Part shown: piece by piece, positions 20,843 to 32,117 of the stretch
Numbering within the stretch: position 1 is the stretch's first letter
Layout: each line of letters begins with the position of its first letter
Assembly: GCF_003473485.1 (NCBI RefSeq)
Contig: NC_053042.1
Coordinates: 34,314,762-34,378,761 of the forward strand
Length of the DNA stretch: 64,000 bases
DNA from: Medicago truncatula
Lineage: Eukaryota; Streptophyta; Magnoliopsida; Fabales; Fabaceae
Direction: 5' to 3'
Translations under genes and position numbers: made by a program
The notes under the pieces: model-generated
Seen by the model: only the letters and a program-made list of their open reading frames with translations
What the model was told of the DNA's origin: nothing
Databases searched by the model: none

Positions 20843-22010
20843 CACTATTTTATCATAACATTGACAATACTTGTTGTGCAAATTTACATCTAATGGAACT
20901 ATATTTCATATTAGTTATTCACACCCATTATCGTGATGATAGTGGCTCATGGCTCATGATGTCAAGATACTCATGGAGTAGGAATAATAGGATACAAATA
21001 AACATGAGTGGCAGTTTTTCAATGGAAAATTTCATAGCAAGAATAAACTTTGGATTACATTCTTTAAAGCTTATCACAACATGTATAGGTAGTTTAATAC
21101 AAAAAGTCAATGAGAGAGGAGAAGAGCAGCGAATGAGAGAGAATGAGAGAGAAGATCGTTGATGAAAAGAAAAACCTTCCGCGACAGTGCCGATTCACTG
21201 AGAACTCCACCTTCTTCAAGCTCCTTTCCTATCAAATCGGAAAAATCAATCAAAACAACACCGGTGATACCAAAACCCTAATCGTGAAATCAAAATCAAT
21301 CAAAACGTAACGAAGCTGAAAACGCATACCGAGGGATCGAAGGTCTTGAAAATTTTGTTGCATAGAAGCATTCTCTTTCAATAAAACTTGAAGATGCTTA
21401 TTGCCTTGGTGAGGCTGACCGGCGATGAAGAGAACACCCAAACTAAGACACGAAGAGCTACGCGAGAAACAATCAGAGAGAGAGAGATGGAGAATTGAAG
21501 AAGGATGTCAGAAAATGAAGAAAAAAATAACGTGGGAGAAGAGAAGAGGCTTTTTTTTTTAGAGAGAAAACTGGAGTGAGAGAGAAGAGAAGAGGGACTG
21601 AAAATCGCTGACTTTTTCTGATTAGAGAAAAATGGGTGTGAGAGGGGAGTGAGAGAGAGGGAGAAAGAGCAAAATGCAAGGAAATAGGTTTGTTTGGTTC
21701 AGATGCCTTTGCATTGAGAAGTGGGTAACTGCATGCCTTGGAAAGAAGCGAGCATAATTCCAAGTGGTGGGATATTTGAATTTCAAAATCTGCATTAATT
21801 AGGCACATATGCACACATTTCAAAAGGGTACATGATTTGAAATTGAAAAATGCCATTAAATGTGGTTAAATCACAATTTTCCCGCTCAAAGCCAAGGATT
21901 AGGGTTTTGCAATTGTTGTGTGCATTGTAGTTTAGAATTAGATAATAAGGATTAGTGCAATCAGAACCAAGTCAAAAAGTTAATCACTCTGTGTCAAAAG
22001 ATATTACATT

Positions 22011-24206
22011 TTATAACAGCAGTATGTTCCTATTTGCATCAAATTGCAGGACAGCATCTTTTGTAGGTAATGCAGGAATTGCCCCCAATTCATCATTGTG
22101 ATCGCGGCACATACGTTGGCGAAATATAACGCTTTTTGGAGACGTTTCTCATCCTGTCACGCAAAATAACTTCATCAAACTCCAACACACACAAATTTTT
22201 TCTAAATCAACGCCTAGAATGTGTAAAGATATCTGAATTACCTTGAAAATACTTGGGTCAGAAGCTATTTTGTAGAGAATCCCACTAACAAATGCATCAC
22301 CAGCACCAGTTGTGTCAAAAGGTTCAACATTGGCACCTCCAACTTTGCCCTTAAAATCCTGCACAAAAATTTAGTAATCATTATTAGCTGAATGCTTGAA
22401 CCTAGAAGCAAACCTTGGTCAAGTTTTACAGCCTGATATTCGTCATTGAGTGTCGAAATTATTAATTTACATTGGACAAATCACAACCAACATTTCAGTC
22501 CACTCATCAGAATAAAGAGCAAAGAAAATAATAAAATGAGGGATTATAAAACCTATTCAGACAATAAAAATATGAGTTAAATGACTTTGGCAAGCTTACC
22601 TTGGTGTAATATCTACAACCCCCGACCCTTCAGTAACAATTAGAAGCTTGAGATTAGGGTGAAAAAGCTTGTCTAATACAACATCATCATCAGATGGATC
22701 ACCACCACAAGTCAAAAAAGTAATCTCATCTTCACTGATCTGCAACACATAAGAAAATAACACTTCACATAGACACAGAGAAAGAAAAAAGAATGATGTG
22801 CAATGGCATTTATAAAGTGTATTGTATAAAAGTAAAAAACTAGACATATAAAATTTACCTTTATGATATCGGCTAGATCTCATATGCTCATTATACCATT
22901 TCGAGCATCCCAGGCTGTTGGCCATAGTGCCAATCTCAAATTCGGATCATACAAGAGGATGCAATCAGAGTCTTTAGCAATTCTCAAGACAGCAAGATGA
23001 ACATATTTGCATGGATTATCAATCAAACTCATGGAACCATGATGGAATATTTTAGCCTGCAATCAGTATTAAATTAAACTTATACAGAATTAAACAATAG
23101 GTCTTTATGACCACATTTTATAAACAGAGATGGAAATTAAAGGCACCTTCTTGATGAGGTTACAATCAAGCTTTGTCTCATCCAGAAGCATATCAGCACT
23201 AGGATTTCGGAAAAACGAGAACTCGCGTTTGCCATCAGCTCTAATTGTAAAAAAAGTCGATGGGGTTCTGGCATTAAAATCAAACCGCATGCCAGATGTA
23301 TCGACGTTATTTTGCTTTAAAATATCAACCAACATATACCCAAATTCATCTGCTCCAACCTAAAACACATGGTAAGGAGTTAAGCTATCATTGACTCAGC
23401 CAACATAGATTCAGAATACTGCTACAAGAAGTTTTATTCTTAGGTACAATCTACAAGTAAATACATGATATTTCTAGGAACATTTTTTAAATTTATTTAA
23501 TTTAACAATAAGAAAAGGGAAAAGGGTAGAATGGGGTGGAAATGGGAAGTTATAGTTGGATAGGTTTTAACGTGGTTTCTATTCGATGGGATCGAAAAAT
23601 AGAAAATACGAGTAAACGATACTCCCTCCGGTCACATTTATAAGCAAAAATGCACTTTTTAGGTTCATTGAATACATAATGTATTTGGTCTATATATTGA
23701 CCAAATACATTAAATATTGAATGAATCAAAAAAGTGATTTTTTGCTTATAAATGTGACCGGAGGAAGCATTCCTCAAAATGCACAAACTTTAACCAAACA
23801 TGACAACGTTACATTCCCAAGCTCACCTTTTAGGGAATTTAATTGTATACCTTGAAACACACACATTCCATTCAGAAAAGTGTAATCAATTTCAAATAAC
23901 CCAACAAATTACAGATTTCTTAAATATGAAGATTTGAACAAATCAAACATGGAAGTCCTGTAGATAGTAACAAGAAACCACATAACCATGTGAATAAATA
24001 GACATAGATGTACACCTTGCTTATAAATGCAGATGAACCCCCCAACTTAGAGATGCCAACTGCCACGTTTGCAGGAGCACCACTAGGAACTTCCTTGAAA
24101 CCAGGCAAAGACGCTGTTTGCATGGAACCTATTAACATTTCACCAAAACAAACAACCAGTCCACTTGTTTCGTTGCAGCCTTCTGTTAGGAGATCATCAG
24201 ATTTAC
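22011..24206 (-). pseudogene. Fructokinase (pfkB) pseudogene
   Basis: Six exon-like blocks with intact GT-AG borders: 24206-24016, 23359-23147, 23056-22859, 22739-22600, 22358-22242, 22153-22011. They encode the pfkB fold of plant fructokinase, which phosphorylates fructose: [75 protein letters not shown] and the DTTGAGDAF anion-hole/catalytic motif. Three lesions break it: a TGA at 22880-22882 where the family has Trp (GIMSI-stop-D), a one-base loss in the GS-GCRYYTK region near 22630, and a one-base loss before GAIPALPTKDAV near 22100. No start exon was found upstream, and the segment after GEML is about six residues shorter than usual. A Stowaway MITE lies in its first visible intron. The reading as an unprocessed (intron-bearing) pseudogene is strong; residual transcription is possible. 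Confidence 0.88.
23622..23764. mobile_element. Stowaway MITE, near-perfect palindrome
   Basis: The left end CTCCCTCCGGTCACATTTAT pairs with ATAAATGTGACCGGAGG at the right end, and inner arms around TTGGTCTATATATTGACCAA also pair, so the whole 143-bp unit can fold on itself. TA lies at the left border. The CTCCCTCCGK start is the Stowaway hallmark. It sits in an intron of the fructokinase pseudogene. Confidence 0.75.
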
Positions 24207-24760
24207 CTGCAAAACATGAATTGTTGGTTCAATTTTTTTTACTGGTAGCACTCTAGGGAAGTAAAAAAAAAAAAAGATATATTTAAGTGTGAAATACCAC
24301 AGAACATTCTTATTAAGTTATGGTAATTAGTAGTATTAAATAGAATAATCATTTCATACGGGTATCATGACATACTAAATAGCTTATAGCCAAGCTTCAT
24401 AAACTACTTGTATAGTGCTTTAACTTATTTGATTTAATTTTTTGGTATGGCCAAATTATTTTGCAACTTTACATAAATAATAATGTTAAGAAAATATGAT
24501 AAAAAAAATTAAATCTAACTCATTCAATATTAGGACAGACAACATCTTACTTTTTCTTGTCAATGCTTGGGATGTCACTTCTCGTTCCAGCTTTGTCAAC
24601 AAATACCTTCAAGTATAGCCAGAGACGATTTAGCACAAAAAAAAAAAAAAAAAAAAAAAACATTTATCACATATATTTCTGAGTATCATCATTGTGGCAG
24701 AATTTTAAATGCGGTAACCATGACTGACTGATATAATATGGACAAATTAAAATCAACCTA

Positions 24761-24860
24761 TCTATAATCATGGTTATTTTATTTTAAGGAGGGGTATACT
24801 CGAAAATCCCAAACCAACACAACCGGGCCAACCCGGGTGGGTTCTATAATCATGGTTATT
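24761..24860. repeat. 64-bp insert between identical 18-bp direct repeats
   Basis: TCTATAATCATGGTTATT occurs at 24761-24778 and again at 24843-24860. Between them is 64 bp that is GC-richer than its surroundings (CAACCGGGCCAACCCGGGTG near the right end). The layout is that of a target duplication around a truncated retroposon, or of filler DNA at a repaired break. Confidence 0.6.
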
Positions 24861-25074
24861 ACTATATGATCACATGGACACCTAGTCCTAGATCTTCCTC
24901 TGTTTATGGTACTTACTTATGCTTGGTCACAAGATGTCCTACAGCTTTATTTTTGCGGGTGGGAGCCTCTATTAGACTTTAGAACAAACATGTACTCTTT
25001 CAAAGCAAGCAAAAGAGGATGTAGAAACCAAACACCATGGCTACATGCGGTCTCCTTTAATTTAATTAATTAAT

Positions 25075-25262
25075 GGGTTATGCTAGAAGCCACCCATGAA
25101 GGTGTCTTTTAGCAACCCACATCTCAAGGTGTTATTTCCATTTTTTAGTTATAACTTTGCTAAAAGACACCTTCATAAAAATTAGTTGGTGTCTTTTAAC
25201 AAATGCTAATATAATAACTTGCTAAAAAACACCTTCATAAAAGGTGTATTCTAGCAAAACCC
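25075..25262. mobile_element. Mutator-type MITE with 9-bp target duplication
   Basis: Terminal inverted repeats GGGTTATGCTAGAA and TTCTAGCAAAACCC bound a 188-bp unit. Identical 9-mers TTAATTAAT flank it (25066-25074 and 25263-25271), the size expected for Mutator-like elements. The interior repeats AGACACCTTCATAA-type blocks in both orientations and has no coding capacity. Confidence 0.65.
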
Positions 25263-25876
25263 TTAATTAATTATCATTATTATTAGTACTACCGATTAAT
25301 CAATTACGAATTTGTATCCTCTCTATCGAAAACATTGACCACTCAAATTTCAGTGCCCTTATATGTGAAGTAGAGAACAGTTTTTTTTTTTTTTTTTTAA
25401 GAAGATAAGGATAATTTTATTCATTAACATTCACGAAAGAGTGATAAGGTGAGTTAGTAGTGGTATGACGGAGGAATATTGAGTGATTATTAAGTCATGA
25501 GTTCAACTCGGCGCTAGCAAAAAAAATAAAAATCTAAACCCGTTAACAAAATACCAACCAACATTTTATCATTTCAAAAATAAATCTTTAATCACATTTT
25601 CCAAAATATCCAAAGGGCGTACAAACATTACTTACACAGCTCTATTTTTCAATAACATGATTATAAATGTAGCTTACATGTTATATTAGATCAGAAATGA
25701 TTCTTGGACATTTAAAAAAATCGGGTGCTAGCTGTAGCTCTTCTTTGATTTTTGTTTGCATTTTTATTTAACCATTTTAGGAATAGAATGAAATAGGTAA
25801 TCGCACAGAATATATGGAAGATTTCACCTTACACTTCCATATTTTCCTAATCAGAATTATAAAAGCTATGATTTAA

Positions 25877-26050
25877 GAGAAATGATATTTGTACAACCAT
25901 TTTTGTACAACCTTCTCTCTCATACTCACATTATCTTCTTATTTTCTCTCTTCCTTTTTCTCTCTCTATTGTTTTTGACCAATAAGAAGAGAACACAACA
26001 AGATTGTCCCAAAAGTTGTACCAAAAGAGTTGTTACTACTCATGATTTAA
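25877..26050. mobile_element. MITE, copy 1 of a local family
   Basis: It starts AATGATATTTGTACAACCA and closes with an inverted version (GTTGTACCAAAAGAGTTGTT), with a CT-rich core containing TCTCTCATACTCACATTATC. The copy at 50253-50435 has the same ends and core. Both are non-coding. Confidence 0.55.
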
Positions 26051-26328
26051 GCATCCTTGATTAAATATATATCGAGTGCAGAAAAATACATAACAAAGAG
26101 ATACCAAAAGAGAACTACTAAAAGCGGTTAAATTGGAGCTTGAAGGGGATGACATAGCTATAAATAAGGGAAGATTACATATTTAATCATGATGAAAACA
26201 GATTCAAAACCTATCTAAATTTTTATTTGGTGTTGTATAATCAATCATATATGGAATGAGAATTAATTCTTACAGTACATATTTTCGTCTCTCAAATTAC
26301 TTTCATCTGCAATTGGTGTTGATAGAGA

Positions 26329-29300
26329 CTATCGATAGTATGCCATATGTCTGGATGATGAAGAGAATGGAGAGTTAGTAAAAGAATTCCCTTGAGCATG
26401 AGATGTATTCTGGACAGGTTTCTTCTTTTCAAGCTTTGTTTCAGCACGGAGCCAGGACTCGACAACAGACAGCAGATTAATTGAAGATTTCAACTCATTA
26501 ACATCTGATATTTTTTCTGCTCTCCTCAATTCGCCTTCTTGTATATATGCCAAATGAGTTGCCCATGTCTCCAGTCCGTCAAAAATGTGAGTTGCATATA
26601 CAACTGTAGCTTCTCTCTGCAAAAAAGGAATACTTTAATAAACAGATTTGGACAATATACAGTATATACTTTATCTCTTGTAGAAACTAGAGATCAAACT
26701 CGTTAGTCTATTTTTTTAAATTGTCTTTTTTAGTTAGAATTCATGAGCAGGTTATGGTATTGTTCAATTCATGTAACCAACCACACTAGGTGGAAAAATG
26801 CTTAGATGTTGCTTTTACACTATTTCCAACTAGGATCGGCTATCATCCTGTTTTGCATTGGGGACATCCTCGTTGCAGTTTTCTTAAATTTATATTCTGT
26901 GTATTTCGACATACAAATATATAGAGCTGGTGAATACCTGCTCACATTCTTCCTTGAAGAATTCCAATAAATCCATTCTAGTAACAACATCCAGGTCAAC
27001 TGTTACCTCATCCAGCAAGAGAACCTGAAATGCCAATCAAAGGTTACACTACAGTTTTAGATTGATCGATTTTAAACTGCTGCATTAAATACATAAACAC
27101 ACTCAGACTGTCACACACATAAATAAATCAAAAAACATTAACCAATAATTAGATATCATATTGAACATCTGCTTACTCCAGGAGTAATTCTTGTTGAAAT
27201 TAGTATATTTAATAGCTTTTTGTATACGTAAAACATTAACAATCTAGTCATCAAGCTAAAAGTTCTTTTTAAGTAAACACAAGTCTACAAATTGTCATAA
27301 AATTTTATAATCATTTGATACATCACCAAACACTTCAATTTAATGCATAATATGTATTTTAAACTTCAAATAAATGTCGACTACAAGATTACATAACTAC
27401 AAATGTTCAATTTCATCTAGAACTCAATGTGTATGATCATTAAGATAATAGCACAATATTCAGCTATTGGATTAATAAAACTTAATGTATACTGTGAGTT
27501 TTAAAAAATGGTAAATTTATGTAATTAAAAAATAAAGTTAACTTGGCAAGAGTTACTCTTGAAGTGTGTGTGTGTGTGTCTATGTGTGTGTAATTCAAAA
27601 GACACAAACGAATTACTGGAATTCAGAGTTAAGAGGGATCTTTTATTTCGAGGAAAGGTGGCCAGGATAGAGAATATAAAGTTCAAACTCAGGCGAAAGC
27701 ATTGACACTGACATTGTCCACAACAACGTAACTACCACATGCAAATTCCTTAGGCTATTCAATCCATGATACCTTATAAGGATGAAGAAGACCCAAACAG
27801 ATTTGCACTCGACGCCGCTGCCCATCGGATACCTTATGCATTCGCCACTGCAGATCTATATCAAGAAGCTCAATCAACTTGTCTCTCCTCTCAGGATCAA
27901 CGCCTTCGACTGCCAAAAGCAGAAGAACATCTTAGTTTTTCTATACATCAAGGCTAAAGAGCAATTGTTTTTAGATAGCCAAACATTACATGGAACCGGC
28001 ATGCAACGCTTGTATATATAACATGATTACAGTGTTCTTTTTTTTAATAAATATCATCCTTGATATGGTTTTATTGAAGGACTCCATGATATGGTATGAC
28101 TAGTTTCTCTCATGAAAATTATAAATTGAAAAATGGAGATGCAGTCACATTTGATAACAAAGAAAATCATGTTTGAAAACCCACCACCGAATATCATATG
28201 TTCAGCAGAGAAGTCTCCCTGCAGTGGAATGTCTCCCTGGATAACAACAACAACATTAATATTTGAAAAGGAATTGATCAAAGCAAAGGCAGCACAGGTT
28301 AGCAGGAGGGGTCAAGGTGCAATTTTAGGCTCAATTCTTAATTCCACTAACCCGAAATCTTAGAGAAGTTACATGAAGAAACATCGGTAAAATAAAAGCC
28401 ATGTCAAAAGAAAACTACAAGAGATCTAAGGCTCCGAAGTGGGCCACTATATTTTATGATCATCAAGCTCTTGCTGGCTCCAAAGCCCATTATGACCAGG
28501 TTGACTATACATGTGTGGCTCATGTTCAAAAAGAAAACAAACTTTAAAAGAAATCAATCTATAGTTCTGGCTAAGAGAACACAAGGGGTTGTGTATTACA
28601 ACACAAACATGATTCCCAAATTTAGTCTCATAAAATTTACCGAAAACCAAAATGTTTGTCTTAAATGTTCCTAAAAAGTGAGGACAACATAATCAGTTCA
28701 AAGTAAATACAAAGGTCTAACATTCACCCATGCTGCAAAAGACCTTCTTGTCTTAAGAATCACCCTACTTTTGGAAGAGTTACACTTTACATAGGTACTA
28801 GTAATAGGTAAATCATATGATAGAAGATTCAGTAAGCAAAACATATCCTCAAAACTAAGATTATATAAGTAAAAACTTCCATTAAGAAGGAATAGAAACA
28901 GGGTCAAGGGAAACAAGATAAAAAAAAAAAGCACTAGTGCAGCAAAAAATACTAGCTATTTCTCCCAACGTATTAATTATCAGAGCTTAAAATCTCACAC
29001 ACTAAGTGCAGTCCAGGTTGGAGTTGAAACGTTTGTTACAAGCCCAACATACAAGAAGTCCTAAAGCATGCAAGCATGGTCCAAATACTTATACAGCCTG
29101 CTTGGGTTATAACTTATGTTTGAGTTTATATCGTGACATAAGCACTAGTGGGAATATTTGGTAGACCTTATGGAAACAACTTATGACATGTCCATAAGTT
29201 ATTTCAGCTTTTTTCCATAAATTTCAAAGATAGCTACTAATTGTTACATGAAAACAATTTTGAGTATTTTATCTGTTTGTTACAGAAATAAGTTATACAT

Positions 29301-30090
29301 AGAGTCCGTTTGGCAAGACACATTTTTGAATCTATAGCTTATAGCTTACATCTTATAAGCTCATTTGATAAAAAAAAAAGACCCGTTTGGTAACCATCAC
29401 ATTCTCACAAGCTTATAGCTTTTTTACTAGCTTGTAGCGTTTTTGGATAAGTTAATCCAAGTAGCTTATAGCTAATCATTTTTTATCTCAATTTTACTTT
29501 TCATGTTTATAAGCTAGTTCAACCACTAATTTTACCTAACACTATTCGCTATTTTTTTAGCAAACAGAGCCATAGGCACTTATGATATCCTATTAAAACG
29601 CTTAGTTAAGCTTGCTAAAATATAAGAAATGCATCCTCACAATCACCAATAGATTACATTAGGTAATCAAAATGATCTCGGAATGCGGGAAAAAGCGGAA
29701 ACCTAATCCTATTTCCTAACAACATTAAAAATAAGAATAAAAAAGAATACTTACAGCGCAACCAACGTTTTTGCTCCAAGATCCACCCAAATAAGCAAGA
29801 TCACCACTACAAACAAGCTGAGTATCATGAAAAGCAGAACAATTCAAGACACGGACAACGTCTTTTCCTCCAACCATATGCTTCCCCGCCAGAATCTTCA
29901 GCAAAGTCGTTTTACCGGATCCGTTAGCACCGACGAGGAGGCATCTGGATCCTGGAGAAACTTGGAGGTTGAAATCGACGAAGAGCGGTGGTTGTTGTTG
30001 TTGGATGTCGTTGTAGGAGAATTGCATTCCTTGGACTCTGATTCCGTTGGAGGAATCTTCATTCTCTTGTTGTTTTTGTTCTATTGCCAT
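26329..30090 (-). CDS. ABCI20: Soluble ABC ATPase, ABCI19/20/21 type
   Basis: Five exons, 30090-29755, 28236-28185, 27909-27773, 27024-26938, 26616-26329, give a 299-residue protein with one nucleotide-binding domain and no membrane span. Visible motifs are Walker A GANGSGKT (about 54-61), a signature-type VSDGQRRRV in exon 3, Walker [13 protein letters not shown] at the start of exon 4, and the H-loop [14 protein letters not shown] in exon 5. [14 protein letters not shown] and [17 protein letters not shown] are diagnostic of the plant ABCI19/20/21 group. Arabidopsis members have been described as ER-associated and linked to cytokinin responses; that role here is inference. Which of the three paralogs it matches cannot be settled, so the symbol is provisional. 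Intron 1 (1.5 kb) contains AT-rich foldback DNA, including a segment at 29302-29570 with GTTTGGCAAG/CAAACAGAGC-like ends, and intron 3 a (GT)n run. Confidence 0.92.
27564..27591 (+). repeat. (GT)n microsatellite
   Basis: An interrupted run of GT units in intron 3 of the ABCI gene. Confidence 0.75.
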
Positions 30091-32117
30091 TGTGATTTGG
30101 AATTTGGAATTGTGATGATTGTGACTATTGAAAGTGTAAATGGAAATGGAAATGAAGATGATTGAGATGGAATCTGGTTTTAAGTTTTTATAGTTGAAGT
30201 TTCGCGCCGGTACAAAACGAACACGTTAGTGTAAACGGAACCTGTGAATAAACCACAATCCACGTCGCTCCCTCCACCGCTCCACCTACTCATTTCATTT
30301 CCATATTAATTAATGGAAAATTTTATTAAATGATCATAATTCAACGATCTTAATTGAAACTAATGTTCAAAAAACAAAAAATCTTAGTTGTAAAAATGAT
30401 GATAAAAAAAACTTAGTCATAAAACAAAACAAAAAAACTATCTTAATTGAAACTAATGTAACCAACCAATTCTTTAAGATATTTTTTTTTTATAAGGCAG
30501 TAGCAAAGACATAAAATAGAGTAGCTTCCATCTAAGTTGGTATCTAATTCTAATCTATTGTCAAATGTTCATAAATATATTATTAAAAAAGGAAGAAAAA
30601 AATATATAAAAAAAATTAAGGGACATAAACCTAACCAATTTATCCACAAAATGTAGGTCTACCTAAATGGGTAATATGAAAATTAAAAACAACAGAGATG
30701 GATTATAACAGCCTCTTAAGTAGAAGTTTAAACCGCGGTGCATGGATCAACCGTCAACACGGAGCAGATACACGTACCCTCCTCTCCCTCCAAAGCACAG
30801 CAAGATAAATGCTCTTTCGAGCCCCAAAGTACATACCAAATAAGACCCTTCTTCCAGCGCAGGGTGGAATACTATAAACATAAGACCAGAATCTCAACCA
30901 CCATCCAGAAACATCTAGATCAACACAACAGTGTGTCCCTTATCAGACCTTAAGAACGACGACAATCTTGAGGATGACGACGACGGTGGGTTGGGAATCC
31001 AGCTGAAGCTTGACCGTCTGAGAGGAAAACGTCTAATCTAACACGTCTACTCAACTATTATGAATTGAACGAACAAATTAATCAGAGACAATTATGAGCC
31101 TATCTTTTTTAGGGATGGTGTCACGACCCAAAAATACTTATCGTGATCGTCATCAATGGTGTCTGAATCGACCGCCAACACGGACAAGATTCACGTACCA
31201 ACAACCCCTGCAACAAATCACTGCGAGCATTTTCAACCCTTTCGAGCCCAACGAACCCCGCACACCGTGAACCACATCCGAATTTTGGTCCTTATAAAAA
31301 ATGTCAAATTTAACCCACTTAGGTTGGCCAAGTGGTTTTGGCTTGGGATATAGGAGTGTGCTCCTCCTCAACATCTCAGGTTCGAATCTCTCGGTTGCCA
31401 ATTTGAGGGGATAGTTTAGCTTCTTAAAAAAAAAAAAAAAAAAATCAAACTTTGCTCGTAATCCCTCCACATTTTTCCTCAATATTTAGTCCTTCAAATA
31501 CTTTATGTTACTTTTTTTTTAAGTCAAATCATATATATCATTCAAAATTTTGAATTTTTTAGAAGAAATTCTTATAATATTCAAAAAAATTCTTAAAAAA
31601 AAAAATAAATCATTCAAAATTGGTGTGACATAACCTAAAAAAATGTGGTGATTGAAAGTATTTTGAGGACAAGAATAGAAGAAATATTTTAAAGTGATTA
31701 AAAACAAAATTAAAGATTTTTATTAAAATTCCTCTCAAAACAAAAACAAAAAATAAAGACCAAAATCTTTTTTTTTTTTTGAAGGAATAAATACCAAAAT
31801 CTTATTTAACCTAATTTTATAAACTTATAACAAATAAACAAACAAATATATATATTTCTATAATTTTATCTCGGAATTCCCATAATTTCGAAGAAGAAAA
31901 ATTCAAAAGGGTTCAGCATTAGGAAACGACGTAGCCATTACTCAGAACCCTCTCGTCTCTGGGAAACTGGGAATTGAAAAACCTTGTTTTCCTTTGAATT
32001 GAAAATCCAATGCGATTGAGTTCTATTCAAACCTAACTCAGTTCAAAGGAATTAAGGTTTCTCAGTTCGATAATAACCACCGTAACTAATTTAATTTATG
32101 TAACAATAAACAATTCA
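30091..32117. other. Shared upstream region of ABCI and CHR8 genes
   Basis: The two flanking genes are divergent, so both promoters should lie here, at the two ends. The middle holds a SINE (31319-31444) and two diverged copies of a short block (about 30740-30780 and 31159-31200) sharing TCAACACGGA- and CACGTACC-type words. Open frames here have no recognisable similarity. Confidence 0.45.
31319..31444 (+). mobile_element. tRNA-derived SINE with poly-A tail
   Basis: It begins with an A-box-like GGTTGGCCAAGTGG and a B-box GGTTCGAATCT about 45 bases later, resembling a tRNA with a long variable arm (Ser/Leu type). A short body and a run of about 19 A residues follow. Flanking GTCAAATTT and ATCAAACTTT are a weak match to a target duplication. 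Confidence 0.6.

Larger units (their letters stand above)
18001..22010. other. Intergenic repeat-rich DNA
   Basis: Holds a Helitron end (19219-19486), a spaced direct repeat (20328-20842), and a small duplication of ATTGAAATGGRTGGTCTGCA at about 19818 and 19860. At 21190-21460 (minus) an unrecognised open stretch reads through KHLQVLLKENASMQQNFQDL and can be joined by a GT-AG splice to KELEEGGVLSESALSRK. It lacks an ATG, so it may be a gene fragment of unknown origin. Strong purine/pyrimidine bias (GAGAGA) marks 21470-21670. No gene is supported. Confidence 0.4.
24207..26328. other. Intergenic between fructokinase relic and ABCI gene
   Basis: Apart from the repeats listed separately, it contains a poly-A tract near 24640, a poly-T tract near 25381-25398 and a tRNA-like remnant at about 25470-25525 (GAGTTCAACTCGGCGC). 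A missing first exon for the fructokinase relic was looked for and not seen. The right end should hold the 3' UTR of the ABCI gene. Confidence 0.4.

Noticed and set aside
22880..23062. Independent small gene from the 60-codon frame
   Set aside because: It is one exon of the fructokinase relic, ended by the nonsense codon, not a separate gene.
29302..29570. hAT-like MITE in ABCI intron 1
   Set aside because: GTTTGGCAAG and CAAACAGAGC-type ends are only loosely inverted and no 8-bp duplication was found, so it is mentioned only within the gene entry.
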